A program made the position numbers and the translations under genes. DNA of 49,423 nt. It comes from SOKG01 sp964502665 (GTDB taxonomy: Bacteria; Chloroflexota; Dehalococcoidia; SZUA-161). Below the pieces are notes generated by a model, which saw nothing but the letters and a program-made list of their open reading frames with translations, was not told where the DNA came from and did not search any database. The stretch spans positions 1 through 49,423 of the forward strand of contig CAZCXP010000003.1 of the NCBI GenBank assembly GCA_964502665.1. Direction: 5' to 3'. This document shows, piece by piece, positions 8,962-19,400 of this stretch. Position 1 is the first letter of the stretch. Each line of letters opens with the position of its first letter.

Positions 8962-10581
8962 TCACTCTATGTAGCCCAGTGCTCGGAGCCGTCTGGCTAT
9001 CTCTGCCTCATCCTCCGGGCTGAGAGTATATTCCTGGTCTCTGTCGCCTTGCTCCGCCACACCGACCTGGGTGGCCTCGCCGTCACGGACGGGCACCTTC
9101 CTCAACGTAGACTCGTCGAAGAGCTCGGCAGGAAGATTCCCTTCAACATCCCCGGGGATTGGCAGCCCAAGGCAATAGAGCAGCACCGGTGTGACATCAA
9201 GAATCGACAGCTGAGGCAGGCTAGCCCCCCGACGGATGCCAGGCCCTCCTGCGATGAACACCCCTTCGGGACGATGGGTGCCCTTCGCCTCCTGCCGCCG
9301 CGTAAGCGGGGCATCAGACGATAGAATGGATACCTGTCCGCCATCTCTCAGAGCCAGCGTCAGGTCCGGGGCCAGGCCCTGGTACGGCCCAGCGAATGCT
9401 TCCTCTCGCGTCCAGATTTGAGACACCACGGGGTCGTTCTTCCCATCGGTAAAGCCCCTCAGTGATGCCACCAACTGGTCGCGGAAGCGATGGTAGTCTT
9501 TCACGGGGACGCCAGAGGCGTTCTCACCGTCTGCAACCACGATATGGATGCCGTTGCTGCTGGGAGTGGCTGCGTAGGCTGTAGTACGGTTCCAATCCAG
9601 TTCATATACATGACGGGCGAGCTTGGCAATACCCAGCGCCTCCGATTGCTGTTGCTGGGACGCTTTCGTATCTGCCCAAGCCAGGTATCCGTGCTGCTGG
9701 AGCCAGGTGTTGACATGGAAAACCTCGACCGTGGGGCCAAAGCCGTGATCAGATGCGATCACGATGTTGGCGTCGCGGTCGCTCATAGCGACAATCTCGG
9801 CCAGCAACTGATCCAGTTGCCTGAAGTACTTCAGGCCTTGCTGCCGGATATGCCGCTCCCAGGGGGTTGGGGAATCACCCAGGCAGGCCGGGTCCAGAAA
9901 CCGCCAGCATAGGTGTTGAAGTTTGTCAACACCGTCGAAAAGAATAGCGGTGAGCTCGCACCGGTCGTGCTCCATCAGGTAACGCAGTATCTCGAACCAG
10001 TGCTGCTCTCGCCGGATGTGCAGCTCGATCCAGTCCTCGTACTCGTCCTGGCGGCATCCCTCGATGGCTTTCTCCTCCATTGCTGGGTCCATCGCCAGCT
10101 CCCTGGCATTGAACCCTGGCAGCGCCTTCAAGCGGTCATAGAGGTCGGAGGGATAGCAGCCGAGGCGCAACTGCCGCCAGGGCATCCAGCCGCCGGGCAC
10201 CACATAGCCATTTATGGCGGGCGATGGGAACATCGTGGGGAAGTCCAAAGAGATAACCTTCAAGCCATTGCGGCTGGCGATAGACCAAATCGTTTCGCAA
10301 TGTACGTCATGAGAGGTTGTGAACTGGATATGGCGGCTGGCAGGAGAGACCGGGCGGAAGAAGTCAAACACGCCGTGATTGCCCGGACTTCGCCCTGTCG
10401 TGAGCGATACCCAGGCCGGCGGCGTTATCGGCGGGACGACGGAGCGGAGCTCGGCCCGAGCGCCCGACGCCACGAACTCCTTGAGGAAGGGCATGACACC
10501 CTCCTCCATCAGCGCGTCGAGGATTGTGAAAGTAGCCCCGTCAAGGCCGATTAGCACGGTCTGGTTCGCCACCGTATTCAT
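8962..10581 (-). CDS. Type I phosphodiesterase/nucleotide pyrophosphatase-like protein (alkaline phosphatase superfamily)
   Basis: 539 residues. VLIGLDGATFTILDALM has metal ligand Asp14. PPITPPAWVSLTTGRSPGNHG places Thr53 as the expected nucleophile, as in nucleotide pyrophosphatase/phosphodiesterases. Later metal motifs are visible: FDGVDKLQH near residue 215 and ASDHGFG near 275. The C-terminus ends in a helix RRLRALGYIE often seen in this family. No signal peptide, so it acts in the cytoplasm. The ATG overlaps the ACP stop by 4 bases and has GGAGG upstream. In context it may cleave or transfer a phospho-group on the lipid product, or act on phosphopantetheine-type phosphodiesters (speculative). 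Confidence 0.85.
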   Translation of the reverse strand: MNTVANQTVLIGLDGATFTILDALMEEGVMPFLKEFVASGARAELRSVVPPITPPAWVSLTTGRSPGNHGVFDFFRPVSPASRHIQFTTSHDVHCETIWSIASRNGLKVISLDFPTMFPSPAINGYVVPGGWMPWRQLRLGCYPSDLYDRLKALPGFNARELAMDPAMEEKAIEGCRQDEYEDWIELHIRREQHWFEILRYLMEHDRCELTAILFDGVDKLQHLCWRFLDPACLGDSPTPWERHIRQQGLKYFRQLDQLLAEIVAMSDRDANIVIASDHGFGPTVEVFHVNTWLQQHGYLAWADTKASQQQQSEALGIAKLARHVYELDWNRTTAYAATPSSNGIHIVVADGENASGVPVKDYHRFRDQLVASLRGFTDGKNDPVVSQIWTREEAFAGPYQGLAPDLTLALRDGGQVSILSSDAPLTRRQEAKGTHRPEGVFIAGGPGIRRGASLPQLSILDVTPVLLYCLGLPIPGDVEGNLPAELFDESTLRKVPVRDGEATQVGVAEQGDRDQEYTLSPEDEAEIARRLRALGYIE

Positions 10582-10871
10582 TTGACCTCCAGCTGCCCCA
10601 CGTGTTGGTGGACGAACTCAACCAGATCACCCACGTAAATATCTGGAACATCGCGCTCGCCAAGGTCTGCCAGGAACTCCGGGAAGGGTATCGTTTGTTT
10701 GTAATGCTCCTGGATAGCGACTCCAAGAATCACCAGTTCCAGCGACTCGAATCCCAGGTCCGAGAGGAGGCTAGTCTGTGGAGTGATTGTCCCTGAGTAT
10801 TCCCAGTCGTCGGACACTTCGTTCAACAAGTTGAGCACGTCGGCCATAACCTGTTCGTAGCCTACGCTCAT
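10578..10871 (-). CDS. Discrete acyl carrier protein
   Basis: 97 residues, acidic, four-helix carrier-protein pattern. The phosphopantetheine attachment site is DLGFESLELV with Ser43. The motif LGFESLE differs from the LGIDSIKRVE sites of the two PKS-embedded carriers, so it is a different class of ACP, closer to stand-alone carriers. Its ATG overlaps the stop of the second PKS by 4 bases, and its own stop overlaps the next start. A separate carrier could deliver a starter acyl chain or receive the finished chain for the hydrolase, SDR and glycosyltransferase (inference). It would need a phosphopantetheinyl transferase, which is fused to the preceding PKS. Confidence 0.88.
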   Translation of the reverse strand: MSVGYEQVMADVLNLLNEVSDDWEYSGTITPQTSLLSDLGFESLELVILGVAIQEHYKQTIPFPEFLADLGERDVPDIYVGDLVEFVHQHVGQLEVK

Positions 10872-13800
10872 GCTGCTTGCTCCTTTTCACAGAACGTAAC
10901 GGCGACCGCGTAGCCGTCTTCCTCACCCGTGTACACCACGAGAGTGGACTTCGCCAATTCAGGGAACTGAGCGGCGAGCTTGCCGCCCACAGTCGCCCGG
11001 ACCACACCCGTTTCCCAATCAGCCCCTTGCACCGCTACGCTCTGCGGTCCTTCGACCAGGCCGCGGCCAAGGGACTTGGCCACAGCTTCCTTGGCGCACC
11101 AGAAACGGGTCACCCACTCGTCGCGGTTCGACTCTTCAAGGGAATGCAGAAGCGCACGCTCCTCCGGCAGGAAGGCTATCTCGCCAAAGCCCTCTGGCCG
11201 AGCGCGAATCCGCTCGATATCCATACCGATCTCCAGGCCATCGGCGGCGGCTCCAGCAACGGCCACGGCTATCCCATCGGTGTGAGCCAACGACAGCGAC
11301 GGAACCGCTTCGATGGTGCGAGTCCAGGCCCCCTGAGGTATAGGCTGTCCGTGTTCGTTGTCCACAATCTCGACATCGGCCGGGCAGAGCTCCACATTGT
11401 GCATTTGCCTCATGAACGCTCGGATAGCGTCCTTAGCAGTGATTCGACCCATCAGCCATTGGATTTGCCGGGTCTCCGGCCCGCGTAGGTTGCCGAAGGT
11501 TTTTCTCTCGTTTGCACTGAGGACGAGATGGGCCCAGACTCGTATCCAGAAGGCTCTGTCTGACTCGAAGGCCCCCTCAATTCGGAAACACTGGAACGAT
11601 GCGGCGGTGGGGAAGGAGGAGATAGGCAACTCCCAAGGACTGCCTGTGACATTCTGAAGAGGCGAAAGGAGAGATTGATAGAAATTGTCTGGTAGATCGA
11701 AACGCCTGTCTTTCCAGCCCACCAGACGCATCCAGAGACGCCCATCCGGTCCAACCATATCAATATCAGAGCTGACCTGATTGGTGCCGACAAGGTTGAT
11801 CCGGGCCTGGCAACGGACCTCGCTGTTTACAGGCAGGTTGGGGCCGTAGATGTGCAATTCCTCTACGTGGAAGGGGAATACGAGGAACCCCGATTTCAGG
11901 TGCTCCATGGCCCAGAATCCGACGATTTGCCCCGCCGCGTCCAGTACGACTGTGTCGGTCACAAAGCGTGGGCTTGGGGTGGAGCGGAAGAATCCCCCGG
12001 ACGGCAGCACCCGCAAGGTAGCTACGCTTCCATCCTCCCCCCAACGGTCAACGGACGCCACACCCTGCCAGCAAGGGCCGTGGAACATAACTTCCTGATA
12101 CAAGCGCTCAGGGGTCCACGAAGCCCACTTGGAAGCCCTCTCCTCCCTCAGCGAAAACTCCCCAACAGAGGGGGAAGGCGGGTAGGCATCGGCGAAGACC
12201 AGCGTCCCCTCAACAAGGGGGCTGCGGGGCGGGGCCTCGCCTGAACCGCCTTCTTTGTGCCCTTGTATCTTGACGTCCACCTCGTTATTGCGGCCCGGCT
12301 TACGGCCGGCGAGGATTTCCAGGCTGACAGCCTCCTCCTCCAGCGCAATCCACCGGTGGGCGCGAATGTCTCTCATACTAACCAGAAGCTTGTCGGGCAT
12401 GAGCAAAGCGCCTGCCTCTGCCAGTATCTCCATGCTCAGCGTGAGCGGCATCACTGGCAATGCCCTGAGCGTAGGGTCAGTCACCGAGATCTGCCTGCCC
12501 AGCGTATGATCATGGAGGAAGAGGTCCTCATCCCAACGGAGCTGGGTGACCGCTGCTAACTCCTCGCCAGGGAGCAGCGATTTCACCTCGATGAGCGGAA
12601 ACTGTTCAGCGGCATCCTGTGCTTTCGCATATTCTTCCGCCTGGGCAGCGGGCTCATCCTTGGCATGGGTCTCTTCTACAGGGGTTGGCGATTTAGTTTC
12701 ATTGCAGGCTTCTTCGAGAAAGTCAACCACCTGCTGAAGTGTCTTGAGCTTCGAGATCGACTCCATGAGATCACCCTGTAGCTCTGCCAGGCCGTGCCTG
12801 GCACGGAAAGCACCCAGAACCTCGACGCGTTTGATGGAATCAATACCCAGGTCGCCCTCCATGTCCATATCGAGGCCAAGCATGTCAACCGGATACCCCG
12901 TTCTCTCACTGACCAGTGCCAGCAAGTCATCCTTGATCGCCTGCGCGCTCAGGTCGACCACGGCTGATTCGACTGAAGGAGCATAGTCCTCCTTTGCAGG
13001 TTCGGCCTGGGGTGCGGGGATTGGTACCGGCTGAGTTGCAGACGGCTGGTCTGGCTGCTCCTCGACCCGTGGATACGTGGCAGAGTCCATCTGAAGCGCA
13101 ACGTCCGCATCCGCCGGCAGCGCACCTTGGGCTGCCCTTAAGAACGCCTCCATAACCTCCTGCTGTGCGTCCAGAAACTGCTCCATGGTCTCCAGGTACG
13201 CCAGCATAGGTTGTGAAGTGAAGCCAGTCAAGGCTTGTGGGGTAGGCATGGCATCCACCGGCTCTCGACGCTTGACATCTGCCGCAGAAGTGGCATGAGT
13301 CCCAGAGGCATCAGGGGTCTGGGCCACGTGCTCAGGGGCGAGGCCGGTCGTATCGGGGGGCGTGGCTGGCAGGCTTGTGGATGGTACTGCCGCCCCCGGC
13401 CCGCTATCCGAGGTATCAGCGGGAGCTGTCTGCCCGTCGGCCTGCGAACGTAAGCGCTGGGCAAACTCCTTCGACACGTTCATCGGTGGCCATCCAGTCG
13501 CTAGCTTCATCGGGGTGGAAGTCTTTTTCTGTGCAGCCCCGGCATCAGATGGGGCGTCCAGCGACAGTTGTTGAGGCGCCCGCCCTCTGTATAGATAGTC
13601 CAGTTCCATCTGAATGCCCTGAGCCGCCAGTATTCCGACGAGATGATTGAGCTGCGTGATTCCGGACCGGCGCTCAACGTTTGCCGGTACAGCAAGATAA
13701 GGCTTACCGCGCAGGATGTCGTCCACGAAGGAGGTGAGGTTGCTCCTGGGCCCAACCTCGACGAATATGCGTGCTCCATCAGCGTACATCGCATCGATGG

Positions 13801-16396
13801 TCTTTCCAAACTCCACAGGGCGCATCCAGTGCTCAACGGCCAGTTTGCGGATTTCGGCCACGTCGGCCGGGTAAGGTAGGCTGGTGGTGCAGGACCAGAT
13901 CTGGACGGTAGGAAGCGACATAGGAAACCGGGCGAAGAACTGGCGCAGACCATGTAAGTAAGGCTCGAACAGCGGGGTATGGTAAGCGCGGTCGAAGGGT
14001 AATACCTGGTAGAAGAGGCCAAGGCGCTGTATGTGCTTGAGAGCGTCTGCTGCAGCGCCCCTATCCCCGACGATCACCGTCTGATGGGGGCAGTTATCCA
14101 TGGCAACGTGGATATCACCGCCGACTTGATCGGCGATGGCCGATGCCTCAGCCCGGTTGGTCCCCACGGCGATAAGGGTTGCTCGCGGAATTGTGTCCTG
14201 GGCAACCTCTTGCTCGTACATACGGTTCAGGTCGAGGGCGAATTGGCTGAATGCCGACTCATCGTTCAAGTCGAGGATACCCGAGGCCCGCATTGCCGAG
14301 TACTCGCCAGTGCTGTGGCCCAGAATGGCATCGGGGCGAAGACCGAGATGGGTCAAGAGAGTGAACAGGGCATGGTTGGCCGTCAGAACTCCTTCGATAG
14401 CCCCATCCATTTGCCAGAGTCGCCCCTCCAAAGCCGCACTCTCCTCTTCGGAGAACGCCGGGCGGGGAAAGATATAGTCACTGGGCAAATATTTCCTGGG
14501 ATGGCTGGTGAAGATCCGGTCGAGCTGGTCAAAACAGGTGCGCACCTCGGGGAAACGCAGGCAGAGGTCCGCCAACATGTTCGGGTACTGTGCCCCTTCG
14601 CCTGGGAAGAGAAAGGCAAGCTTGCCTGCTCTGCCAACCGGCTGCTCGAAGAAGTAGATGCCGCCTCTATCCTTGATCTGCTGGCAACTCGCATCAGACA
14701 GGCGCTGCAAGGCTCGCGCCAGCTTTTGCTGCAAGTCGGCTAAGGAGGAGGCTACCAGCGCCAGCCGATAAGGTGACTCGCCTAGCTTGGCATTCAAGGT
14801 GTAGGCCAGGTCCTTGAGGCAGACCTCTGGCGAAGCGCTCAGGTACTGCTCCAGTTGCTGCGCCTGCTGAATTAGGGTGGCGCGGGAGCTGGCTTGCAGT
14901 ATGAACACCTCGCTGTCCCAGTGCAGGTAGTGGCTCCTGGCTGTCGTCTCGCGCTGGTCGGGTTGCTCTTCAAGGACCACGTGTGCGTTAATGCCTCCGA
15001 AGCCGAAGGCGTTCACGCCAGCCCTCCTCGGTGCGTCACGACTGCCGTGGATCCATGGGCGGGTCTCGGTGTTGATGTAGAAGGGCGTCTTCTCCAGCTC
15101 AAGCTCGGGGTTTGGCTGATCAAAGTTAATAGTGGGGGGCAAAACCCTGTGGTACAAAGATAGAGCCGCCTTAATCAGGCCAGCAATCCCCGCGGCCGGC
15201 ATCGCGTGGCCGATCATGGATTTGACCGTGCCCAAGCCACACCACGGTAGCTCATCCTTTTCTCGGGTGGCAAAGACCCTCGTGAGAGCCTCAATCTCGG
15301 CGACATCGCCCACCGGTGTTCCTGTCCCGTGAGCTTCAATCAAACCAACCGTCCGAGGCGACAGGTTCGCCATCCCGAAGGCGCGGCGCAGAGCAAGCTC
15401 TTCCCCCTCCACGCGCGGAGCTACCACGCTCAGGCCCCGGCCATCGCTCGAGATCCCCGTGCCCTTGATCAGGGCATAGATACGGTCGCCGTGCCGCTCC
15501 GCATCCTCGCGCCTCTTAAGGATAACAATCCCGATCCCCTCTCCCAGAATCGTCCCGTCGGCGTCCTTATCGAATGGCCGGATCTGCTGCTTCCGAGACA
15601 GGGCATTAAGCTGGCAGAAAACTCCGAATATCGGGACGGGCGTGGAGACCTGGGTACCGCCGACCAGGGCCATGTCACATCGGCCAGCGGCCAGCTCACG
15701 CATCGCGATGTCAACAGCGATCAGCGACGAGGCGCAGGCGGCATCTACGGTGTAGCTCGGCCCCATCAAGTCCAGCCGGTTAGCGATGCGCCCTGCGATG
15801 ATATTGGGGATGAGGCCGGGCACTGTCTCCGGGTTCACCGGCGGCAGAGATTGCCTCAGTTCTTGCCTTATAGCCTCGAAGTCCGCATCCGTATATTCCG
15901 GATGCAGGGTCTTTAGAATACGCATGGTCTGGTCAACCACCAGGTAGTTCTGGACCATGCTGAGATTGCCGTGGTTGACATAGGTTCCTTTCCCCAGTAT
16001 CACGGCCGTCTGGTGGCCATTTTCAGGGCCATCTGGATACCCCGCGTCCGCCAGTGCTTCGCGCGCAACCTTCAGCGCCAGCCACTGGTCGGGCTCGCCA
16101 CCTACCGCCACAGGAGGGATGCCGTGCTCTAGAGGGTCGAAGTACGCCAGTGGTCCCAGAAATCCGCCGCGTTTGCAATACACGCGGTTGCTTTCAGTGG
16201 AGTCGGGATCATAATAGACATCCGAATCCCATGCCTCCGGCGGAGGATCTGTAATGGCATCAACCTTCGAGACGATGTTATGCCAATACGTGTCGAGGTC
16301 AGGTGCTCTTGGGAACATGCAGGCCATGCCGATAATTGCAACATCTCCCTGGCCTGTCAGCCCTTGCGTTACATCTTTACCCTCTGGCAAATTCAT
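10868..16396 (-). CDS. Pfa/Hgl-like type I polyketide synthase: KS-AT-ACP-DH-PPTase
   Basis: 1842 residues from the ATG at 16396, which follows GGAGGG; a GTG 18 bases upstream is less likely. Domains: ketosynthase about 15-450 with catalytic Cys221 (DAACASS), His356 (EAHGTGT) and His397 (MIGHAMPAAG); acyltransferase about 570-900 with Ser695 in GHSTGEY; a Pro/Ala-rich linker; a single ACP with Ser1187 in LGIDSIKRVE; a hotdog dehydratase from about 1270 with His1297 and a later DAAGQ (DxxxQ) motif; and an Sfp/AcpS-type phosphopantetheinyl transferase from about 1650, with GMDIE and WCAKEAVAKSLG. There is no ketoreductase domain. The fused PPTase should activate the carriers of this operon in cis or trans. 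The C-terminal order recalls enediyne PKSs, but the KS sequence looks Pfa/Hgl-like. Confidence 0.9.
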   Translation of the reverse strand: MNLPEGKDVTQGLTGQGDVAIIGMACMFPRAPDLDTYWHNIVSKVDAITDPPPEAWDSDVYYDPDSTESNRVYCKRGGFLGPLAYFDPLEHGIPPVAVGGEPDQWLALKVAREALADAGYPDGPENGHQTAVILGKGTYVNHGNLSMVQNYLVVDQTMRILKTLHPEYTDADFEAIRQELRQSLPPVNPETVPGLIPNIIAGRIANRLDLMGPSYTVDAACASSLIAVDIAMRELAAGRCDMALVGGTQVSTPVPIFGVFCQLNALSRKQQIRPFDKDADGTILGEGIGIVILKRREDAERHGDRIYALIKGTGISSDGRGLSVVAPRVEGEELALRRAFGMANLSPRTVGLIEAHGTGTPVGDVAEIEALTRVFATREKDELPWCGLGTVKSMIGHAMPAAGIAGLIKAALSLYHRVLPPTINFDQPNPELELEKTPFYINTETRPWIHGSRDAPRRAGVNAFGFGGINAHVVLEEQPDQRETTARSHYLHWDSEVFILQASSRATLIQQAQQLEQYLSASPEVCLKDLAYTLNAKLGESPYRLALVASSLADLQQKLARALQRLSDASCQQIKDRGGIYFFEQPVGRAGKLAFLFPGEGAQYPNMLADLCLRFPEVRTCFDQLDRIFTSHPRKYLPSDYIFPRPAFSEEESAALEGRLWQMDGAIEGVLTANHALFTLLTHLGLRPDAILGHSTGEYSAMRASGILDLNDESAFSQFALDLNRMYEQEVAQDTIPRATLIAVGTNRAEASAIADQVGGDIHVAMDNCPHQTVIVGDRGAAADALKHIQRLGLFYQVLPFDRAYHTPLFEPYLHGLRQFFARFPMSLPTVQIWSCTTSLPYPADVAEIRKLAVEHWMRPVEFGKTIDAMYADGARIFVEVGPRSNLTSFVDDILRGKPYLAVPANVERRSGITQLNHLVGILAAQGIQMELDYLYRGRAPQQLSLDAPSDAGAAQKKTSTPMKLATGWPPMNVSKEFAQRLRSQADGQTAPADTSDSGPGAAVPSTSLPATPPDTTGLAPEHVAQTPDASGTHATSAADVKRREPVDAMPTPQALTGFTSQPMLAYLETMEQFLDAQQEVMEAFLRAAQGALPADADVALQMDSATYPRVEEQPDQPSATQPVPIPAPQAEPAKEDYAPSVESAVVDLSAQAIKDDLLALVSERTGYPVDMLGLDMDMEGDLGIDSIKRVEVLGAFRARHGLAELQGDLMESISKLKTLQQVVDFLEEACNETKSPTPVEETHAKDEPAAQAEEYAKAQDAAEQFPLIEVKSLLPGEELAAVTQLRWDEDLFLHDHTLGRQISVTDPTLRALPVMPLTLSMEILAEAGALLMPDKLLVSMRDIRAHRWIALEEEAVSLEILAGRKPGRNNEVDVKIQGHKEGGSGEAPPRSPLVEGTLVFADAYPPSPSVGEFSLREERASKWASWTPERLYQEVMFHGPCWQGVASVDRWGEDGSVATLRVLPSGGFFRSTPSPRFVTDTVVLDAAGQIVGFWAMEHLKSGFLVFPFHVEELHIYGPNLPVNSEVRCQARINLVGTNQVSSDIDMVGPDGRLWMRLVGWKDRRFDLPDNFYQSLLSPLQNVTGSPWELPISSFPTAASFQCFRIEGAFESDRAFWIRVWAHLVLSANERKTFGNLRGPETRQIQWLMGRITAKDAIRAFMRQMHNVELCPADVEIVDNEHGQPIPQGAWTRTIEAVPSLSLAHTDGIAVAVAGAAADGLEIGMDIERIRARPEGFGEIAFLPEERALLHSLEESNRDEWVTRFWCAKEAVAKSLGRGLVEGPQSVAVQGADWETGVVRATVGGKLAAQFPELAKSTLVVYTGEEDGYAVAVTFCEKEQAA

Positions 16397-16418
16397 CGTC
16401 CCTCCAGCAATCACCTAC

Positions 16419-19400
16419 TCATTCACTGCCAGCCCGGCGCAGATGGTCACCGGTAACTCGGTTGAGGCCCTGGCTGCCGACAATTTCCACGCCTTCGAGT
16501 ATGCCCAACAGCTGTCCATCGGCCGCGAAGAAATAGTGGTCTGCATAGATGACTGGGGCCGCCGTATTGGGCCGCACGCGCATCTCGCAGCGGATGTACG
16601 GGCCGGCCAGAGGGGCGAACTGTCTATAGGCCTCGATTCCGAATGGCAAAGACGTAATGTCCCAGTGTATGCGACCCCATAGAACCTGCAGTTGAAGCGC
16701 GCAATCTATCACGATCGGATCTAATAGCCAGGCATCCCCCGACCTGCCGGCAAGACACGCCTGAGGCGAGGACGGTTTTAGAATGGCGCTGAGTCCAGTG
16801 GGGCCAGCGGCCTCGATATGCTCGATCCCTTGAAGGAGTGGCCCGTGAAACAGCAAGTCGCGGTAGGCTTGTTCCACGGACATTGGGAATGGCGCCGCGC
16901 CTTGCAGTTCCGTTGGTTGAACTGACGGAGACGACGTTGGGTACTTTCTCAGATCAACGGTCGCCCGATAGTGAAGCCGGCCAGCTCCATCTGAGTCCAC
17001 AATGGCCGCCTCCACCGTCCGTTCTTCTTCGGAGTGTGGTGTGTGTTCCTTGGTCACCACCCGTATTGGCCCGAGCCCCTCCTCAACGACAATTCCCCGA
17101 AGCACTCTGAGACCCCTGACGCCAACAACCTTGAAGCCGGGCCAGCCCGCCAGCACTGCCTCTGCCATTAGTTCCATCGCCATTGCCACGGGCAAGACGG
17201 GACGGCCGTCTAAGCAGTGATCACGCAGATACAAGTCGCGAGCCGGATCCAAGGGGTAGCATACCTCCACCACGCCGGTTGCTGTCCTAGATAGGGTTGC
17301 CTTTTCGGCCAGGAGCGGCAGTGTCGCGGCGATGGGCCAATCGCCCCCCTCGGGCGTCGCAGCTACCCAGCCTCCGCCTATCAAGACTTCGACCTGGCCT
17401 TTGCGTCCGTGGCGGAGCTCCTCATCCATTCTACGCCGGCCCACTTCAGGCGGGATCAGGGCAATGCCGCGCTGATCGAACTGTCTTTGTACTTCGGGCG
17501 AGACCATCCCGCCCTTCATCCAGGGCCCCCAGTTAATTGACATAATCCGCCCCGGCCATTGGCGATCCAGGTGAACCGCCACTTTGTTTAGCACCTCGCT
17601 CGCTGCGGCGTAGTCCCCCTGGCCACGGTTGCCAAAGCGCCCTGACACCGACGAGAACAAGACGAGGAATTTCAGCGACTCCGGCCGCAGTCGGCGGCTG
17701 AGAATAAAAACGCTTTCCGCTTTGATGCCAAAGACCCGGTCGAAGGAGTCGGTTGTCTTGTCTTTCACCAGCTTGTCATCGATGATGCCAGCGCCGTGAA
17801 TAACCCCATCCAGAGACCCATAGGTGCTGTAGATTTCATCAATGATGGCTCCGAAGGCCTCCTCGTCGCGCACATCGGCCTGATAATAGCGGATACGAGT
17901 TCCTGTACGCTCCAACTCCGCCAGGTTGCGCCGGATTTCCCGCTCCCGCAAGAGGCGGTGATATGCCTCCTCCACGCGCGCGGGAACGACACGTTCCCCA
18001 TCGCGGCCCATCCGCTCGATGAGCACCGCCTTCAACTGCTGCGGATCGTTGAGTCCAGCCGTCTCCTCATCCTCTGCACCTGGGAATGGACTGCTTCCCA
18101 CCAGCAGAAGGGTTGGCCTGTAGCGCTCCGCCAGGTCGCGGGCTACCTCAGCGGTGATACCTCGCGCCCCCCCAGTGACCAAAATCACCCAGGAGCTGTC
18201 TATGGCCAACTCCGGTGGCTCCGTTTGTTTCACGGGCGCCAACTCAGGTTGCAGGATCAACCGTCGGGAGCCATCGTAGCCCACCTCCACCTGACTATCG
18301 TCTGCCATGATCTCGGCGAGCACGTGGCCGGCGATGACGTCCACCGGTTCCTGCGGGTTGAGGTCTATGGCCTTTACCCGCACTTCCGGCCATTCCAGGG
18401 CCAGTGTCTTGGCAAATCCAGCCACGCCTCCCTGGCCGGGGAAGAACGGCCCTGTTGCGTCGTCACTGCCGAAGGCTCCTCCCATGCTGGTGGCAGCCAC
18501 TAAGAACCCTCCTCCTTCGCCGGCTGCTGCCTCCAGTTCTGCGGCCAGTGCCTTGCTAAGAAGAAAGAGGCTCTTGACGTCTAGCTGGATACGCTCCTTC
18601 CACGCGGCCAGGTCCATCTCGTCAAAGGCCAGCCCCTGCTTGAGGGGTAGCAGATGTGCAAGGCCGCCGATGGGCCCTTGCCGTTGACGGATGGTCTCCA
18701 CTAGCTGGGCCACCTGTTGAGGCGATACCAGGTCCCCTGTATAACAACCCGGCTCTACCTCCTCGACATTAGAACCCGTCCGAACCAGGGCCACAGTACA
18801 TCCCTGGTCGCTGAGAGCGTTGGCCAAGCTGTGCGCGACCCCTGTCTGATCGTCGGTCAGCACCAGGACTCGATCTGACAGTGGCGCTCTGGCATGGGCT
18901 GCGAGAGGCGTCTCAGTCACCCTGAGGGTGAATCGCTGGATAGCCTCTTCTTCTTGGGGGGTGACTTCGTAATGCGGCTCGTATGCGCGCTCACTGATAC
19001 CTCGCACACATGAAGGAGCGGCGGTCGTATCCTGGACCTCGTGCCTGCGATCAGGGCTGGCAAGAATCGAGTCAATAATAGCACGCAGGGTCTTACTGGC
19101 GGACAGCTTCTCCAAATCGACTCCTAGCTGCTCGGGCTGGGCAAACGACTGTTTCAGGATGCCGAGGATCTCGACTCTCTTGATCGAGTCTATGCCCAAG
19201 TCGGCCTCGAGGTCTGCGTCCAGGTCAATCATCTGTGGCGGATAGCCTGTTCGCTCACTGGCAATCGCCACCAGGCGCATGGCCAGGGCTTCCTCGTTTA
19301 GCAGATCCTCAGCGGCCTCGATCTCGCTGTCATCCGTGGGTCGCACATGCGTCGCCGGGGCAGACAGGGCCGGAGGTTCCGCCTCAGCCACACTGGCTGG

